Source: Raphanus sativus
Lineage: Eukaryota; Streptophyta; Magnoliopsida; Brassicales; Brassicaceae
Assembly: GCF_000801105.2 (NCBI RefSeq)
Contig: NC_079516.1
Location: forward strand, 28,247,043-28,311,042
Length of the DNA stretch: 64,000 bases
Reading direction: 5' to 3'
The notes beneath the pieces were generated by a model that saw only the letters and a program-made list of their open reading frames with translations, searched no databases and was not told the origin of the DNA. The translations under genes and the position numbers were made by a program. Below, one piece after another: positions 10,267 to 22,238 of this stretch. Numbering within the stretch: position 1 is the stretch's first letter; each line of letters begins with the position of its first letter.

Positions 10267-11748
10267 TGCTGATATGGAGGACTATGGATTCGAGTATTCC
10301 GATGACGAACAGGAGGAACAAGGCGTTGACATTGAGAATCAGTATTACAGTGCCAAAGGTATGGTTGAGACCCAGCCTGAAGAAGCACTTTCTGAGTTTG
10401 CTGAGGTTATTAAGATGGAACCAGACAAGGCCGAGTGGTAAGGATTCCGTACATGTTCTCTTGTAGCTTTAGAGGAGGTTGGAACTGGATAGGATTATGT
10501 GTAAATTCAAATTTGACCCTTTTGTCTTTGGTCAGGGGTTTCAAATCGCTTAAGCAGACGCTGAAGATTTACTATCGAGTTGGTAAATACAAAGAGATGG
10601 TGGATGCGCACAGAGAGATGCTTGCTTACCTATATCAAGTCGGCAGTGACCAGGAACTATAGCGAGAAATGTATAAACAATATCATGGATTTTGTCTCTG
10701 GATCTGCTAGCCAGAACACTGGTCTGCTTCAAGAGTTTTACCAGACCACTTTGAAAGCCCTTGAAGACGCTAAGAATGAGGTGCGCAAACTATTTTTCCT
10801 TTTGCACCGTTTCTTGTTCTTAATTATTTGACAATGTGACGTGGTTCTTTCTTTTTCGCAGAGACATTGGTGAATACAGACGAATGACTAAGGTATAAGC
10901 TGTGGTTTAGTTTCGTTATGCTTAATGTGTACAATAACATGTACTTTATTGTTTGACAGATCCTGAAGGAACTACATAAATCTTGTCAAAAGGAAGATGG
11001 AACTGATGATCAGAAGCAGGGAAGTCAGCTGCTTGAGGTGTATGCTATTGAAATTCAGATCTACACTGAAACAAAGGACAACAAAAAGCTTAAGGTTTCG
11101 ATTTCTTTTACCTTTACTTTTCAGATTCTGCTGTTTTATTGTTGCATACTCTCCTGTCTTCTGTGGCTAAGACGCAAGCTAACACATTTTGAATGAATGC
11201 AGCAACTATACCAGAAAGCACTTCTATCAAATCTGCTATACCTCATCCTAGGATCATGGGCATAATCCGCGAGTGTCGTGGCAAAATGCACATGGCAGAA
11301 CGTAAGTGTGCAGAAGCGGCCACAGACTTCTTTGAGGCTTTCAAAATTTATGATGAAGCTGGCAACCAAAGGCGTATTCAGTGCTTAAAGTATGTCTCAT
11401 GTTACCTTCTAGTCTCTTTATCCTTTCCCATCTGATATTGTGTGATGAGCAAAGCAGAACAAATATTGTTTCGAGTTATTGGGATTGGCTTTGCAAAGGT
11501 ATCTTGTTCTTGCAAATATGCTGATGGAATCAGAAGTGAATCCATTTGACGGTCAAGAGGCAAAGCCGTAAGTCGATTTCCCGAAAGTTATTATCATTAT
11601 TTGTAAATCCCATTTTTTTGGTTCTTTGTTTCATGTAGTATGGCTGTATTCTACAGGTAAAAAAATGACCCTGAGATCTTGGCAATGACTGAATCTGATA
11701 GCAGCATATCAACCAAACGAAATTGTAGAGTTTGAGAAAATACTAAAG
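10267..11748 (+). pseudogene. CSN2: COP9 signalosome subunit 2 fragment, truncated and frameshifted
   Basis: CSN2 is a PCI-domain subunit of the nuclear COP9 signalosome, which removes NEDD8/RUB from cullins. Seven exons are recognisable with GT-AG introns: 10267-10437 (DMEDYGFEYSDDEQEEQ), 10536-10780, 10862-10892, 10960-11094 ([20 protein letters not shown]), 11203-11389, 11499-11567 ([19 protein letters not shown]) and 11657-11748. Damage: frameshift near 10625, loss of about 15 residues at the start of exon 3, frameshift near 11220 (before [11 protein letters not shown]) and an extra base near 11690. The first codons and everything C-terminal, including the PCI domain, are missing; the copy stops where the tandem repeat begins. 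Confidence 0.92.
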
Positions 11749-11782
11749 GTTTCCTTGTCGGCTTTTTGAATTCTTCATATCA

Positions 11783-13788
11783 TAACATTTTTCTTTTTTA
11801 ATTAAATATTAAATTTTCAGGAAACCTTTCCTAAATAGTTTACTTGCTATTCTAACATTTTTTAATTAAATATATTTTTTTTAAAAAAAATCCTTCCTAA
11901 ACAATTTACTTGTTATTCTAACATTTTACTTTTAATTAAATATTACATTTTTAGAAGGTCTTCCTAAATATTTTACTTGCAATCATAAATATGATATATA
12001 TATATAAGTTTGTTAATACATACATTTTTTACTTGCTATCCTAACATTTTTTCATTAACATATTTGCCATCCTAACATTTTTTAAAATTAAATATTAAAT
12101 TTTAGGAAGTTCTTCATGAATATATTGTTTGCTATCCTAAATATGATATTTTTGTAAGTTTGTTAATATATACATTTTGACTTGCTATTCTACCATTTTT
12201 CAATTTTAACTAAATATTAAATTTTTAAGAAGCTATTCTTAAATATTTTATTTACTATCCTAACATTTTCCTTTCTAATTCAATGTTAAATTATTATAAA
12301 GAATATTTTACTTGTTATCCTAACCTTTTAGTTAAATATTAAATTTTCAGGATACCTTTGCTATATATGTAACTTGCTATCCTAAATATGATATATATAT
12401 ATTTAAGTCTTGTTAATATATTAAGTTTTCAGGATATCCTTCCTAAATATTTTACTTGTTATCTTAACATTTATTTTTAATTAAATATTATATATTTAAG
12501 AAGTCTTTCCTAAATATTTTACATACTATCATAAATATGATATATATGTAAGCTTGTTAATACATGCTATCCTAAAAAAAATTTTATTAAATATTAAATT
12601 TTCAAAAAGCACTTTCTAAATATTTTACTTGCTACCTAACATTTTATTTTTAACTAAATATTAAGTTTTCAGGAAACCCTTCCTAAATATTTTACTTGCT
12701 ATCATAACATTTTTATCTTTTAATTAAATTTTAAATTTTCAAGAAACCATTGCTAAATATTTTAATTGATATCCTAACAATTTTCTTTTTAATCAAATAT
12801 TAAATGCTGAGGAAATCATTCTTAAATATGTTATTCGCTATTGTGACATTTTCTTATTTAATTAAATATCACATTTTCAGGAAATCCTTCATGAATATTT
12901 TACTTTCTATCATAAATATGATATATATGTAAGTTTTTTTTTAACAATTAATTTCCAGGAAGCACTTCCTAAATATTTTACTTGCTATCCTTACATTTTC
13001 TTTTAATTAAATATCAAATTTTCATGAAGCATTTTCTTAATATTTTACTTGATATACTAATATTTAGCATTTTTAGTTAAATATTAAATATTCAGGAAGC
13101 CATTCCTAAACATTTTACTTGATAACCTAATATTTGTTTTTTTTTAATTAAATATTAAATTTTCAGTAAGCTCTTTCTAAATATTTTACTTGTTACCCTA
13201 ACATTTTTTCTTTTTAATTAAATATTAAATATTTAGGAAAACTTTCCTAAATATTTTACTTGATATCCTAATACTTTTTTATTTTTAATTAAATATTAAA
13301 TTTTCAGGAAGCCATTCCTAAATATTTTACTTGCTACCATATATATGATATATATGTAAGTTTGTTAATACATACATATTTTACTTGCTATCCTAACATT
13401 TCTTCTTATTAAATATTAAATTTTGAGGAAGCATTTCCTAATAATTTACTTGCTATCCTAATATTTTGTAATTAAATATCAAATTTTCAGGAAACATTTT
13501 CTTAATATTTTACTTGGTATCCTAATATTTATCCTTTTTAGTTAAATATTAAATTTGCAGGAAGCCCTTCCTAAACATTTTACTTGATAACCTAATATGT
13601 TTTATTTTTAATTAATATATTAAACTTTCAGTAAACTCTTTCTAAATATTGTACTTGCTATCCTAACATTTTTTTTTAATTAAATATTAAAATTTCAGGA
13701 AATTCTTCCTAAATATTTTACTTGATATCCTAATATTTTTTTCATTTTTAATTAAATATTAAATTTTGAAGAAGTCCTTCTTAAACAC
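11783..13788. repeat. Tandem array, about 28 copies of an AT-rich roughly 70-bp unit
   Basis: Each unit contains TTTTACTTGCTATCCTAACA, a run TTTTTAATTAAATATTAAAT, then TTTTCAGGAAGCCCTTCCTA followed by AATA. Counting the TTTTACTTG-type word gives about 28 copies with visible divergence and some units extended by an AATATGATATATATGTAAG insert. The GGAAGC..CTTCC part is palindromic. The array starts inside what would be an intron after CSN2 exon 7 and ends, mid-unit, against the truncated Copia pol at about 13789. No coding potential. Confidence 0.92.
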
Positions 13789-16700
13789 AGACAGCAGAGC
13801 TCCAATGATTCAGCCAATACTGCATCAGCTTCTAGGCAGCCACCGGTACTCACTGTCAGCACACAAGATGCTAAGGACGAGTGGATCTTGGATTCAGGAT
13901 GTTCTTTTCACATCACACCGCAACGAGAAGTTCTTTTCGACTTTCAAGATATGAACGGAGGAAAGGTACTAATGGCCAACAATACACAGTGTGATGTTAA
14001 GGGAATTGGGAAGATCAAGATTACAAATCCAGAAGGAAAGGAAGTTGTCCTCACTGAGGTTCGATATATGCCAAGCATGAGTCGCAATCTCATATCATAT
14101 GGCATGCTTGAGAAAGCTGGATGCACGTATAAAGGTGAAGGTTTCAGAATTGATTTTTTCAAAGGAAAGGAAAAGGTTTTCTCTGGAGACTACGTGGATG
14201 GTTTGTATTATCTACAGGGGACGGTTTCCAGAGCTGAAGTCAACATTGGGAAAGCTGAGCCGAATATGATTGACTTATGGCATTCAAGACTTGGGCACAT
14301 GAGTCTAGCCAATATGAATATCTTAGTCAAGAAAGGGTATCTGCAAATTAAAGAAGTAGAGGATTTGAAGTTCTGTGAGAGTTGTGCTTTGGGAAAGGCA
14401 CATAAGCAAAGTTTCCAAAAGGCTAAGCACACTACAAAAGGAATTTTGGATTACGAGCATTCTGATTTATGGGGTTCACCATCTACTCCTGAGAGCCTTG
14501 GAGGATTCAGATACTTCGTGAGCTTCATAGATGATTTTTCGAAGAAGGTGTGGGTTTACTTCCTGAAATCTAAAGATGAGGCGTTCGACAAATTCAGTGA
14601 ATGGAAACTTGAAGTTGAGAACCAGACTGGGAAGAAGCTTAAGTATTTAGAGACTGATAATGGCCTAGAGTTCTATAACTACAAGTTTGATCGTTTGTGC
14701 AAGGATACATGTGTTAAGCGACATCAAACGTGCACTTACACACTCCAACAGAATGGCGTTTCTGAAAGAATGAATAGTACTATTATGGACAAGGTGAGAA
14801 GCATGCTGTCAGAAACCGGATTGCAACCAGAGTTTTGGGCTGAAGCTACTTCGACAGCTGTATATTTGATAAACAGAACACCGGGATCGAGCATTGATTT
14901 CAAACTGCCAGAAGAGAGGTGGACAGGTGGAAAAGTTGATCTATCACATCTTAGAAGATTCGGTTGTTCTGCTTATGTGCATCGAGTTCAGGAAAAAACG
15001 AGTCCTAGAGCAGTTAAGGGTGTGTTTGTGGGTTATCCGTTTGGGGTTAAAGGCTAGCGAGTGTGGATTGAAGAAGATGGCAGGTGTACCACAAGTCGAA
15101 ACGTTGTGTTTCATGAGCAAGAAGTGTACAAAGATACTCTGTCTGATTCGTCATCGAGTGACAAGGGCAAAGCAAGAGCTGACAGTAAAGAAAGTGGGAA
15201 GTGTGTAAGTTTCAGTGATGATTTGATTATGGGACCGTCAACATCTGTGATTGAAATAGGGGAATCATCAGGTTCAGGTGGAGTTGATTCTGACGGACAT
15301 GAGGAGGATAGTTTACTCGGCTCTACTACGTCAGATGAAGACTCAGACTCATCAGACACATATGAGGATGGTGGGATTGTGGTCAGTTCAGGAGACCCGT
15401 CATTGGACAACTACGTGCTTGCTCGCGATAGGAACAGACGTCAGAACATCAGACCGCCGTCGAGGTTTGACGATGCAAATCTAGTTGCATATGCGTTAAA
15501 TGCTGCAGATGAGCTTTAGATTGAAGAGCCAAAGACCTATGCTGAAGCTATGAAGACTAAAGAAATAAAACTTTGGAATGCTGCTGCTAAAGAAGAGATT
15601 GTGTCCCTGGAGAAGAATCAAACTTGGGATCTTATCGAAAGACCTAAAGATCAAAAGCTTGTGGGGTGTCGATGGATTTTCAAGCTAAAACCTGGAATTC
15701 CAGCAGTTGAAGATCCGAGATTTAAAGGAAGAGTGGTAGCTAAGGGATATTCTCAGAAGGAAGGGATAGATTACAATGAGATCTTTTCACCAGTGGTGAA
15801 ACATGTGTCTATCCGCTGTATCTTTTCTTTGGTTGTGAGTTTTGACTACGAGCTAGAGCAAATGGATGTTAAAACAGCCTTTCTGCATGGGGATTTAGAT
15901 GAGAGGATACTCATGGAACAGCCTGAGGGGTTTGTGAAGAAGGGTGATGAGAACAAGGTCTGTTTGCTAAGGAAATCTTTGTATGGGCTCAAGTAATCCC
16001 CTTGCCAATGGAATCTGAAGTTTGATGGTTTTATGATGAAACAGAAGTTTATCAGAAGTGACTATGACTCGTGTGTGTACATGAAGGATGTGAACTCAAG
16101 TAAAGCTATCTACCTATTGCTGTACGTTGACGATATGCTGATCGCGTCAGGAAGAAAGACAGAGATTAAAAGGTTGAAAGACAGTTTGAGTTCAGAGTTT
16201 GAAATGAAAGATCTAGGGCCAGCATCTCGGATTCTCGGTATGGATATAACGCGAGACAGGAAGCAGGGAATTCTTAAGTTGCCACAGTCTAAATACTTGG
16301 AGAAAGTGTTAAAGACTTATGGGATGCTAGAAGCTAGATCAGTTGTGACACCTACAGCATCTCATTTCAAACTAAGAAGTTTACATCCTAAGGAACTAGA
16401 TGCAGAGTATGAGCATATGAAGGATGTGTCGTATGCTAGTGTGGTGGGCAGCTTGATCTACGCGATGATTGGTTCACGACCTGATTTGGGGTTTGCAGTG
16501 GGATTGATCAGTCATTTCATGTCTCATCCTAGTAGAGAGCACTGGGAAGCGGTTAAATGGGTTCTACGATATGTGGCAGGAGCATATGAGAAGTGTTTGG
16601 TGTTCAAGAAGTCTGCAGAGATCAGAGTCGAGGGGTTTTCAGATTCAGATTACTCTGCAGATCTAGACAAGTAGAGGTCAGTGTCAGGGATTGTGTTCAA

Positions 16701-17085
16701 GGTTGGTGGAAACACTGTATCCTGGAAATCAAGATTACAGTATGTGGTAGCATTGTCCACTACTGAAGCGGAGTGTATGGCTTTAACTCTAGCAGTTAAA
16801 GAGACTATTTGGCTGAAGAACTTCGTTACAGAGCTAGGCTACAAACAGGACAGTGTAAGGATACACTGTGATTCTCAAAGTGCTATAGCCCTATCAAAAA
16901 ATGCAGTACATCATGAAAGAACTAAATACATGGATACTCAGTTCAACTTCATTCGAGATATTGTGTCTAAAGGAATTGTCAACCTAGCAAAGATTCACAC
17001 GTCTAAGAATCCGGCAGATTTTCTAACAAAGTGTTTACCTGGCACCAAGTTTGAATCCTGCTGTGAGGTTCTTAACGTCTGCTGA
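13789..17085 (+). pseudogene. Copia pol (protease-integrase-RT-RNase H), four in-frame stops, gag lost
   Basis: A single reading frame runs from about 13789 to the TGA at 17083-17085. A short gag tail is followed by protease (WILDSGCSFHITP), an integrase zinc domain (LWHSRLGHMS, FCESCALGKAHK), the integrase core (HSDLWG, ETDNGLEF, NGVSERMNS), RT with YVDD at about 16122-16133, and RNase H (FSDSDYSADLDK, STTEAECMAL, ERTKYMDTQ). It is broken by TAG 15055-15057, TAG 15517-15519, TAA 15994-15996 (CAA>TAA in the conserved YGLKQ context) and TAG 16672-16674. No frameshifts were seen. Gag and the 5' LTR are missing at the tandem-repeat junction. Family: Copia with an acidic integrase-RT linker. Non-functional. 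Confidence 0.93.
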
Positions 17086-18125
17086 GTAGGTTGGAGTGGC
17101 TCCAGGTAACTTCAGGGCGCTGTCACAGAAACAAAATTCAAGTTAGTTTCTGTGAATGTTTGAATGTGTGAAACAGATTGAGAGTTGAGTTTCGTAAAGA
17201 AGTTACCCGTCGAGCTGAAGAGAAGAGATCGTGCTTTGATCTCTGAGGAATTGAAGCGTCTACAGGGAGTTGTTGGCTAACCGCTCGAGTCTTTGAGAAC
17301 ACTGGTTTGAGGTGGAGTGTATGTGGGGATTGACAGTCAGGAGGTCTCAGAAAACCCAAAGCCACAAAAGGAAAAACAAAAAAAAAATTGGAGTGTTAGG
17401 AAAGATTAACAAGAGAATCTTTTGTAATCAGAGGTCGCAGTTCTGAGTAGGTTTACCTGAGGAGATTCTGCAGGAAGGCTAATCTGGAGTCAGCAATTGG
17501 TTTTGTTTGGATCTGGGTATCTGATATACAAAGAGTCTGTCAGAATTCTGAAATCTGCAATCAGCGTCAAGAGGTGTTGAGAGTTGGTGACGATACTACA
17601 GGAAATGTGAGTATTAATAGCATCTTACTATAGCGTTTTTGACAGTTCTGCTATTATATATCAATACATGTTTTTTTTATAGTGTTTATCAATTTAATAC
17701 GCTATATTTGTTATCGCGGGAAAATAGAAAATTTTAGCCGCGTTAATTTGCTAAGTGTAGGGACTTTAACATTGATTATCCAAAATTAGATGCTATAGTA
17801 AATGTAAAATTTCTCTTATTTTAATCAAAATCATTTTAAGTTAATCTTTGACTATGATTTATACACAAAATAGTTTTTTTCTTTCTTCTTCTCCATACGA
17901 AGAAACAAGAGCAAGTCTCAGATTCAATCCACTTTGCTTCCTCAAATTCTCAGATTTGATCTCTCGCCACCGTCGATTGAAGCTTTACCACCACACTCCT
18001 TTTGACACTATCGCTCTTTACCACCACCATCACCACCAGCTCGTCACCACCTCACCATCTCTCTCTCTAATTTTGTTTTGATTTGACTGGAAGGTGGGTC
18101 GTGAGCAACTGAATTAGGGTTCAGA

Positions 18126-18870
18126 TTAGGTTCCCAAGGTCGCTCCTGCTCCTCGTACGGTTTCTGGGGTTGGAGATGGCGGCATTGATGAAGCAGCAGA
18201 GGAGGCTTCGGTGCAGAAGAAACATGTTTCTCTTCAGAGACAAGCCGCCGTTACGGTTGAGGCTGCTGAGGATTGCGCTTGGAGGTTTGAATCTGGTGTC
18301 AATGAGGTTAGCTTTCTTTACCAATTCCGTTTACTAGTGTTCGTTGTTGATGATATAAAGAATTGGTTTTGTTTGTTTCCTTGTACAGCTTTCCTCTAAA
18401 GATCAGGTTGGTGAAGAGTTGGCTGAGTCCAGCATGAATGTAATGTGCAGAATGTGCTTCTTGGGAGAAAGCCAAGGAAATGAGAGAGCAAGGAGGATCA
18501 TTTCTTGTAAAAGCTGCGGCAAGAAGTACCATAAGAATTGAGTAAAGTCCTGGGCTCAACATAGAGGTACTCTCATTTGATTAGTTGCTGTGTCCTACTT
18601 TCTCTGGCTTGGTTAAGGCTTTTGAAGTCTATAATTGCTGTAAATTGCAGATTTGTTTCACTGGAGTTTATGGAGTTGTCCCTATGTGAGGTCAGTTGAG
18701 TTCGTTTTCTTCTGTTGCATTTGAATTGTTCTCTGCACTGCCAATGTCTAAGAATGTTTGACTAACTTACGCAGAGTCGTCATATTCCTTAGGTCTGCCG
18801 TAGAACAGGAGATCCTAACAAGTTTGTGTTCTGCAGGAGGTGTGATGCCGCTTACCATTATGAATCTCTT
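18126..18870 (+). pseudogene. PHD/RING-type zinc-finger gene fragment inside the CACTA-like element
   Basis: Four exon-like blocks with GT-AG introns: about 18130-18306 (KKHVSLQRQAAVTVEAAEDC, RFESG), 18390-18567 (MCRMCFLGESQGNERARRI, SCKSCGKKYHKN), 18652-18690 (DLFHWSLWSCPYV) and 18793-18870 (VCRRTGDPNKFVFCRRCDAA). The Cys pattern and wording match a plant PHD-finger protein family (Arabidopsis At3g08020-like, from memory). A TGA replaces an expected Cys after KKYHKN and CPSC has become CPYV, so zinc ligands are lost. The promoter side and later fingers are missing. A transduplicated, decayed copy. Confidence 0.82.
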
Positions 18871-19619
18871 AACACCAATGGCCTAGTTTCTATATTGGTT
18901 AGTGACTACCTTTAAAGTACTCCCTTGTCCGTTATCATTGTAGTCTTCTTATACTCTATTACTCGACAGCAACTTCATTCTCAAAATGTATATAAGTATG
19001 GGCTAAGTTTTCTTTTCGATATCAGGCTATTTTGATCATACACATCCCTTGTCGGTTTAGAAATTTCAGCATCCAAGACTCTTCACGTTTTGGTAAGTGT
19101 TTCAGATGAGAAAGCTTGAAGAAATTATTGTGCTGTGAATAGAGTCAGCATTTTTTTTTGGAACACCGTGAATAGAGTTAACATATACATTTTTTTTGAA
19201 GATTTCAGATGGATTGCTGAAATATTGCAAGAGTCTGCAAAATCTTTCTCTGCATAACAATCCCACTTTAACGGATGAGTTTCAGCTTGTGTTATTGTGT
19301 ATAACATAACAGTGGTGTAAATGTATATAGAGGGAAGGGCTGGACCTTGAAGACTGTCCTCAAAAAGAGCCTATTGGTCATGGGTTCTATGCAGACTTCA
19401 TTACGGGAACAAAGATACAATACCAGATTTCATCAGCGAGTTTATCTTGTTGTATTTTGCAATGAGTTCATGTGTTTTGAATATTTTTGGAAAAGCATAT
19501 GGTATGTTATGATTTATGTGTTTTATTAGAGTAAATTATATTTATTAATCTTATTGCAATATATATTATAAAAATTTTATCACTTCTATTTAGAAATTTG
19601 GGGATATATAATTTTAACA

Positions 19620-20350
19620 AAGTGACTAGCTAGACTTATTTTTAACCCCTAACCCCTAAATATATTTAACTCCTAAACCCTAAATATAATCCTAAAATAT
19701 AAATTTTAAACTTTTAAACTTTATATAAAAATATAGTTTGATAAAAATACACTAATGCAACCCGAATCCATATAATACCCTAAACCCTAAAATTCAAACC
19801 TAAATGATATTCTAAATACTAGATCTTTAAATAAAATTTTCAGATTTTAAAGCCAAAACTTAAACTTTAAATCTAATTTAAAAACTCCATTCAAAATATC
19901 AAATGTAAACCTTAGATCCTTCATCAAATTCTATACCCTAAATCCTAACTTCAACCATAAACCATTCATCCACTAAATATAAATTTCCAATATAAATTTT
20001 AAAAGTTTAACAAACTTCAAATCTGAATCTTATTACAAACTTTTATATAAAACTCTAACTCTTATACCAAACTTAAACTCTACATACAAAATCATAAATC
20101 CAATCTTTATACTTATATATATATATATATCATACCCTAATTTAATCACAAACCCTAAACTCTAACTAAATGTTTTAAAGTTACAATTTTTATTAGTTTA
20201 AAAATTTAAATTTTAATATCAATTCTCAAATCTAGTACTCTAACCCTAAAATCTAAATGTATACCATAACACAAATCATATACCCTAAATCATATTACAT
20301 ATACTATAAACTCATACTTTTAAACTCTAAATTTTAAATAAAAAATAAAT
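19620..20350. repeat. AT-rich stretch with degenerate CCCTAAA words
   Basis: About 700 bp rich in CCCTAAA, CCTAAAT and AAACCCTAAA-like words on the plus strand, with long A/T runs. The pattern resembles highly degenerate plant telomere-type repeat. It has no coding potential. It lies inside the CACTA-like element, between its two sets of gene fragments. Confidence 0.55.
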
Positions 20351-20639
20351 ATAACAATAATTAGAATATAGTTTAATTTTCTATAAATAAATTTAGTTAA
20401 ACAAATGATGTTACAAAAAAAAAATTTAGTTAAACAAAAAATTATAAGTTTTAAAACAATGATTAAAAAATAGTTTTTGATTGGTTAATTTTTGACCATT
20501 TGATTGTTTTCAATCTAATGGTCACAGATCAATCTCTGCCAATCCTCGTCCTTTCTCCTTATTGGTCAATCTTTTAAAAACCGGGATTACCATTTGTGAC
20601 CATTGATTGTTTTTGATCGTGTGGCCTAAGATCAATCTT

Positions 20640-21770
20640 CTGCATCTCTGTCTTTCCATCTCTCTCTCACTCACGGCTCAATCTTCTCCATCTCTCTCTC
20701 CCTCTCTCATGATTCAATCTATCCTTTGAATCGTTAAACCTAAAATCACAAAGCCTTCAGAAACGCACAGAGATTGAATCTAATCCACCTTTTACGATTC
20801 AACCTGTCTGGATACAACACTTTCTTCTCCATCTCTCTCTCTCTCTTTCACTCGGCCATGATGAAAGCTTCGTCGACAACACTTGACTCGAGTCAGATTC
20901 GAACCACAAACAGAGATGGCGGAGCAGCGCCGGTGGCAAGGCGGAAGACGGCTGTTCATAAAAAGATGGGGAGAAGAAGCTTCGATGGTTCTTTCTCTCT
21001 TTGATTTTTTTTTTTGATTTCGGTACATGAAGTGGGTCGTGAGCAGAGCTGGTTTGATTTTTTTTTTGTCTCTGAAGTCAAATCATTTATAAGAGTGATT
21101 AGGATGTGTTTTTTTGGATTTGGAAAAAGATTTCAACTTTGATTGAGAAAAGCTATGTGAGTTTCTTGCTTTGCTCCTAGCTTTGTGTTCTTAATTAAGA
21201 TTTCATTGCAATCTGATGCATAATGTCCATTAATCACTGTCATGAGTTATATACATATCATACTCTTAGTTTAGTTATGGTCTTCTTTTGTTTTGATATT
21301 TTCTGCAGGTGACCTTGTGAGTTCACGACAATGGTGGTCACAGATGCTGAAGGTCCTTTTGTTGGGGAGATTACTTGTGGAACTTTACTGCAAAATTTGC
21401 AGATAAATCTCTCAACCATAACTTTCTTTCTTACAAACATTGCAAGGTGTTTATTAATTCTTGTGTGGTGTGGATTTTTTTTACAACAGAAATCTTGGAT
21501 GAAGCTGGTGAAAGTGATGAGAGAGTGTCTTGTTTACAAGAGAAATTTGAACAGGCTGCCAAGTCCCGAGCCGAGCTTCTTCAGATCTTGTCTGATGCTA
21601 GTGCTTAACTTTCGAGAAAGAGAGGTACAAAAACTTTAGCTGTGACATCTCAAGCCATGGAGATGATGTAAGAGAACATAGGCTTAAGGAGATGGCAGAT
21701 AAAGCTAGTGGTGGTGGTGGTGTAGGTGAAGCCGAACAAGAAGAGAAGAAAGAGACGTAGAGCTGTAGAT
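20640..21770 (+). other. Exon-like, CT-rich leader and unassigned gene fragments in the CACTA-like element
   Basis: A CTCTCTCT-rich leader (20640-20850) is followed by a short ATG frame at 20860-21004 (MMKASSTTLDSSQIRTTNRD) and a coiled-coil-like block at about 21490-21607 (DEAGESDERVSCLQEKFEQA, SRAELLQILSDAS), then GGGGVGEAEQEEKKET near 21715-21757. Splice-like TGCAG and GT sites occur between them. This looks like a second captured gene with a 5'UTR and several exons, but no family is recognised. Confidence 0.45.
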
Positions 21771-22238
21771 TTTGGTTTATTAGGTTTTGTTTAAATTTTT
21801 TAGTTATTAAATTTTTGGTTTATTTAAGTTTGGTTATGTTTTTTTTTGGTTTAATGTATAAACTGATTTTATTTGTAAACAAATTTTAATTAATGAATAA
21901 AATTTAATTTTTAAAATTTGGATTAATTCTAAATTCAATTATATTTGGTTAATTTAGTTTTTATAATTTATTATTAATAAATTTTTGGATAATTTAAGAA
22001 CTAATTAATAACACAAACTATTAGGTTTTAATAACATTTGTGAAACGTTATTATAAATATTAACAATTGCATAATTAAACACGCTATTGTTGTACGATTA
22101 ATTATAGCAAAAAGAAAAACCGCTATTAAAAGGGTCGGACCTATTATAACGGGCGATGTCAGAGCGTCCAAAGAAGCGCTATTAAAAATGAATCATAGCG
22201 CTTTTCGTGCGCTATTACTACCCACATTTCCTGTAGTG

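Larger units (their letters stand above)
17594..22238. mobile_element. CACTA-like non-autonomous element carrying gene fragments
   Basis: The right end, read in reverse complement, starts CACTACAGGAAATGTGGGTA; the left end at 17594 starts TACTACAGGAAATGTGAGTA, followed in both by a TAATAGC motif. Subterminal TATAGCG / CGCTATTA words occur at both ends. It interrupts a Copia LTR, so it inserted later. The flanking trinucleotides CGA and AGT do not match, so no target duplication is proven. It encodes no transposase but contains a PHD-finger gene fragment (18126-18870) and other exon-like pieces (20860-21760). Its termini resemble those of the element at 48404-50857, suggesting one gene-capturing family. 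Confidence 0.78.

Noticed and set aside
13888..13890. Start codon of Copia pol at 13888
   Set aside because: The codon is TTG and lies within the protease motif WILDSGC; the frame is open further upstream and the true start (gag) is missing.
13766..13954. ORF beginning MKKSFLNTDSRAP
   Set aside because: It is out of frame with the Copia protease and overlaps the end of the tandem array.
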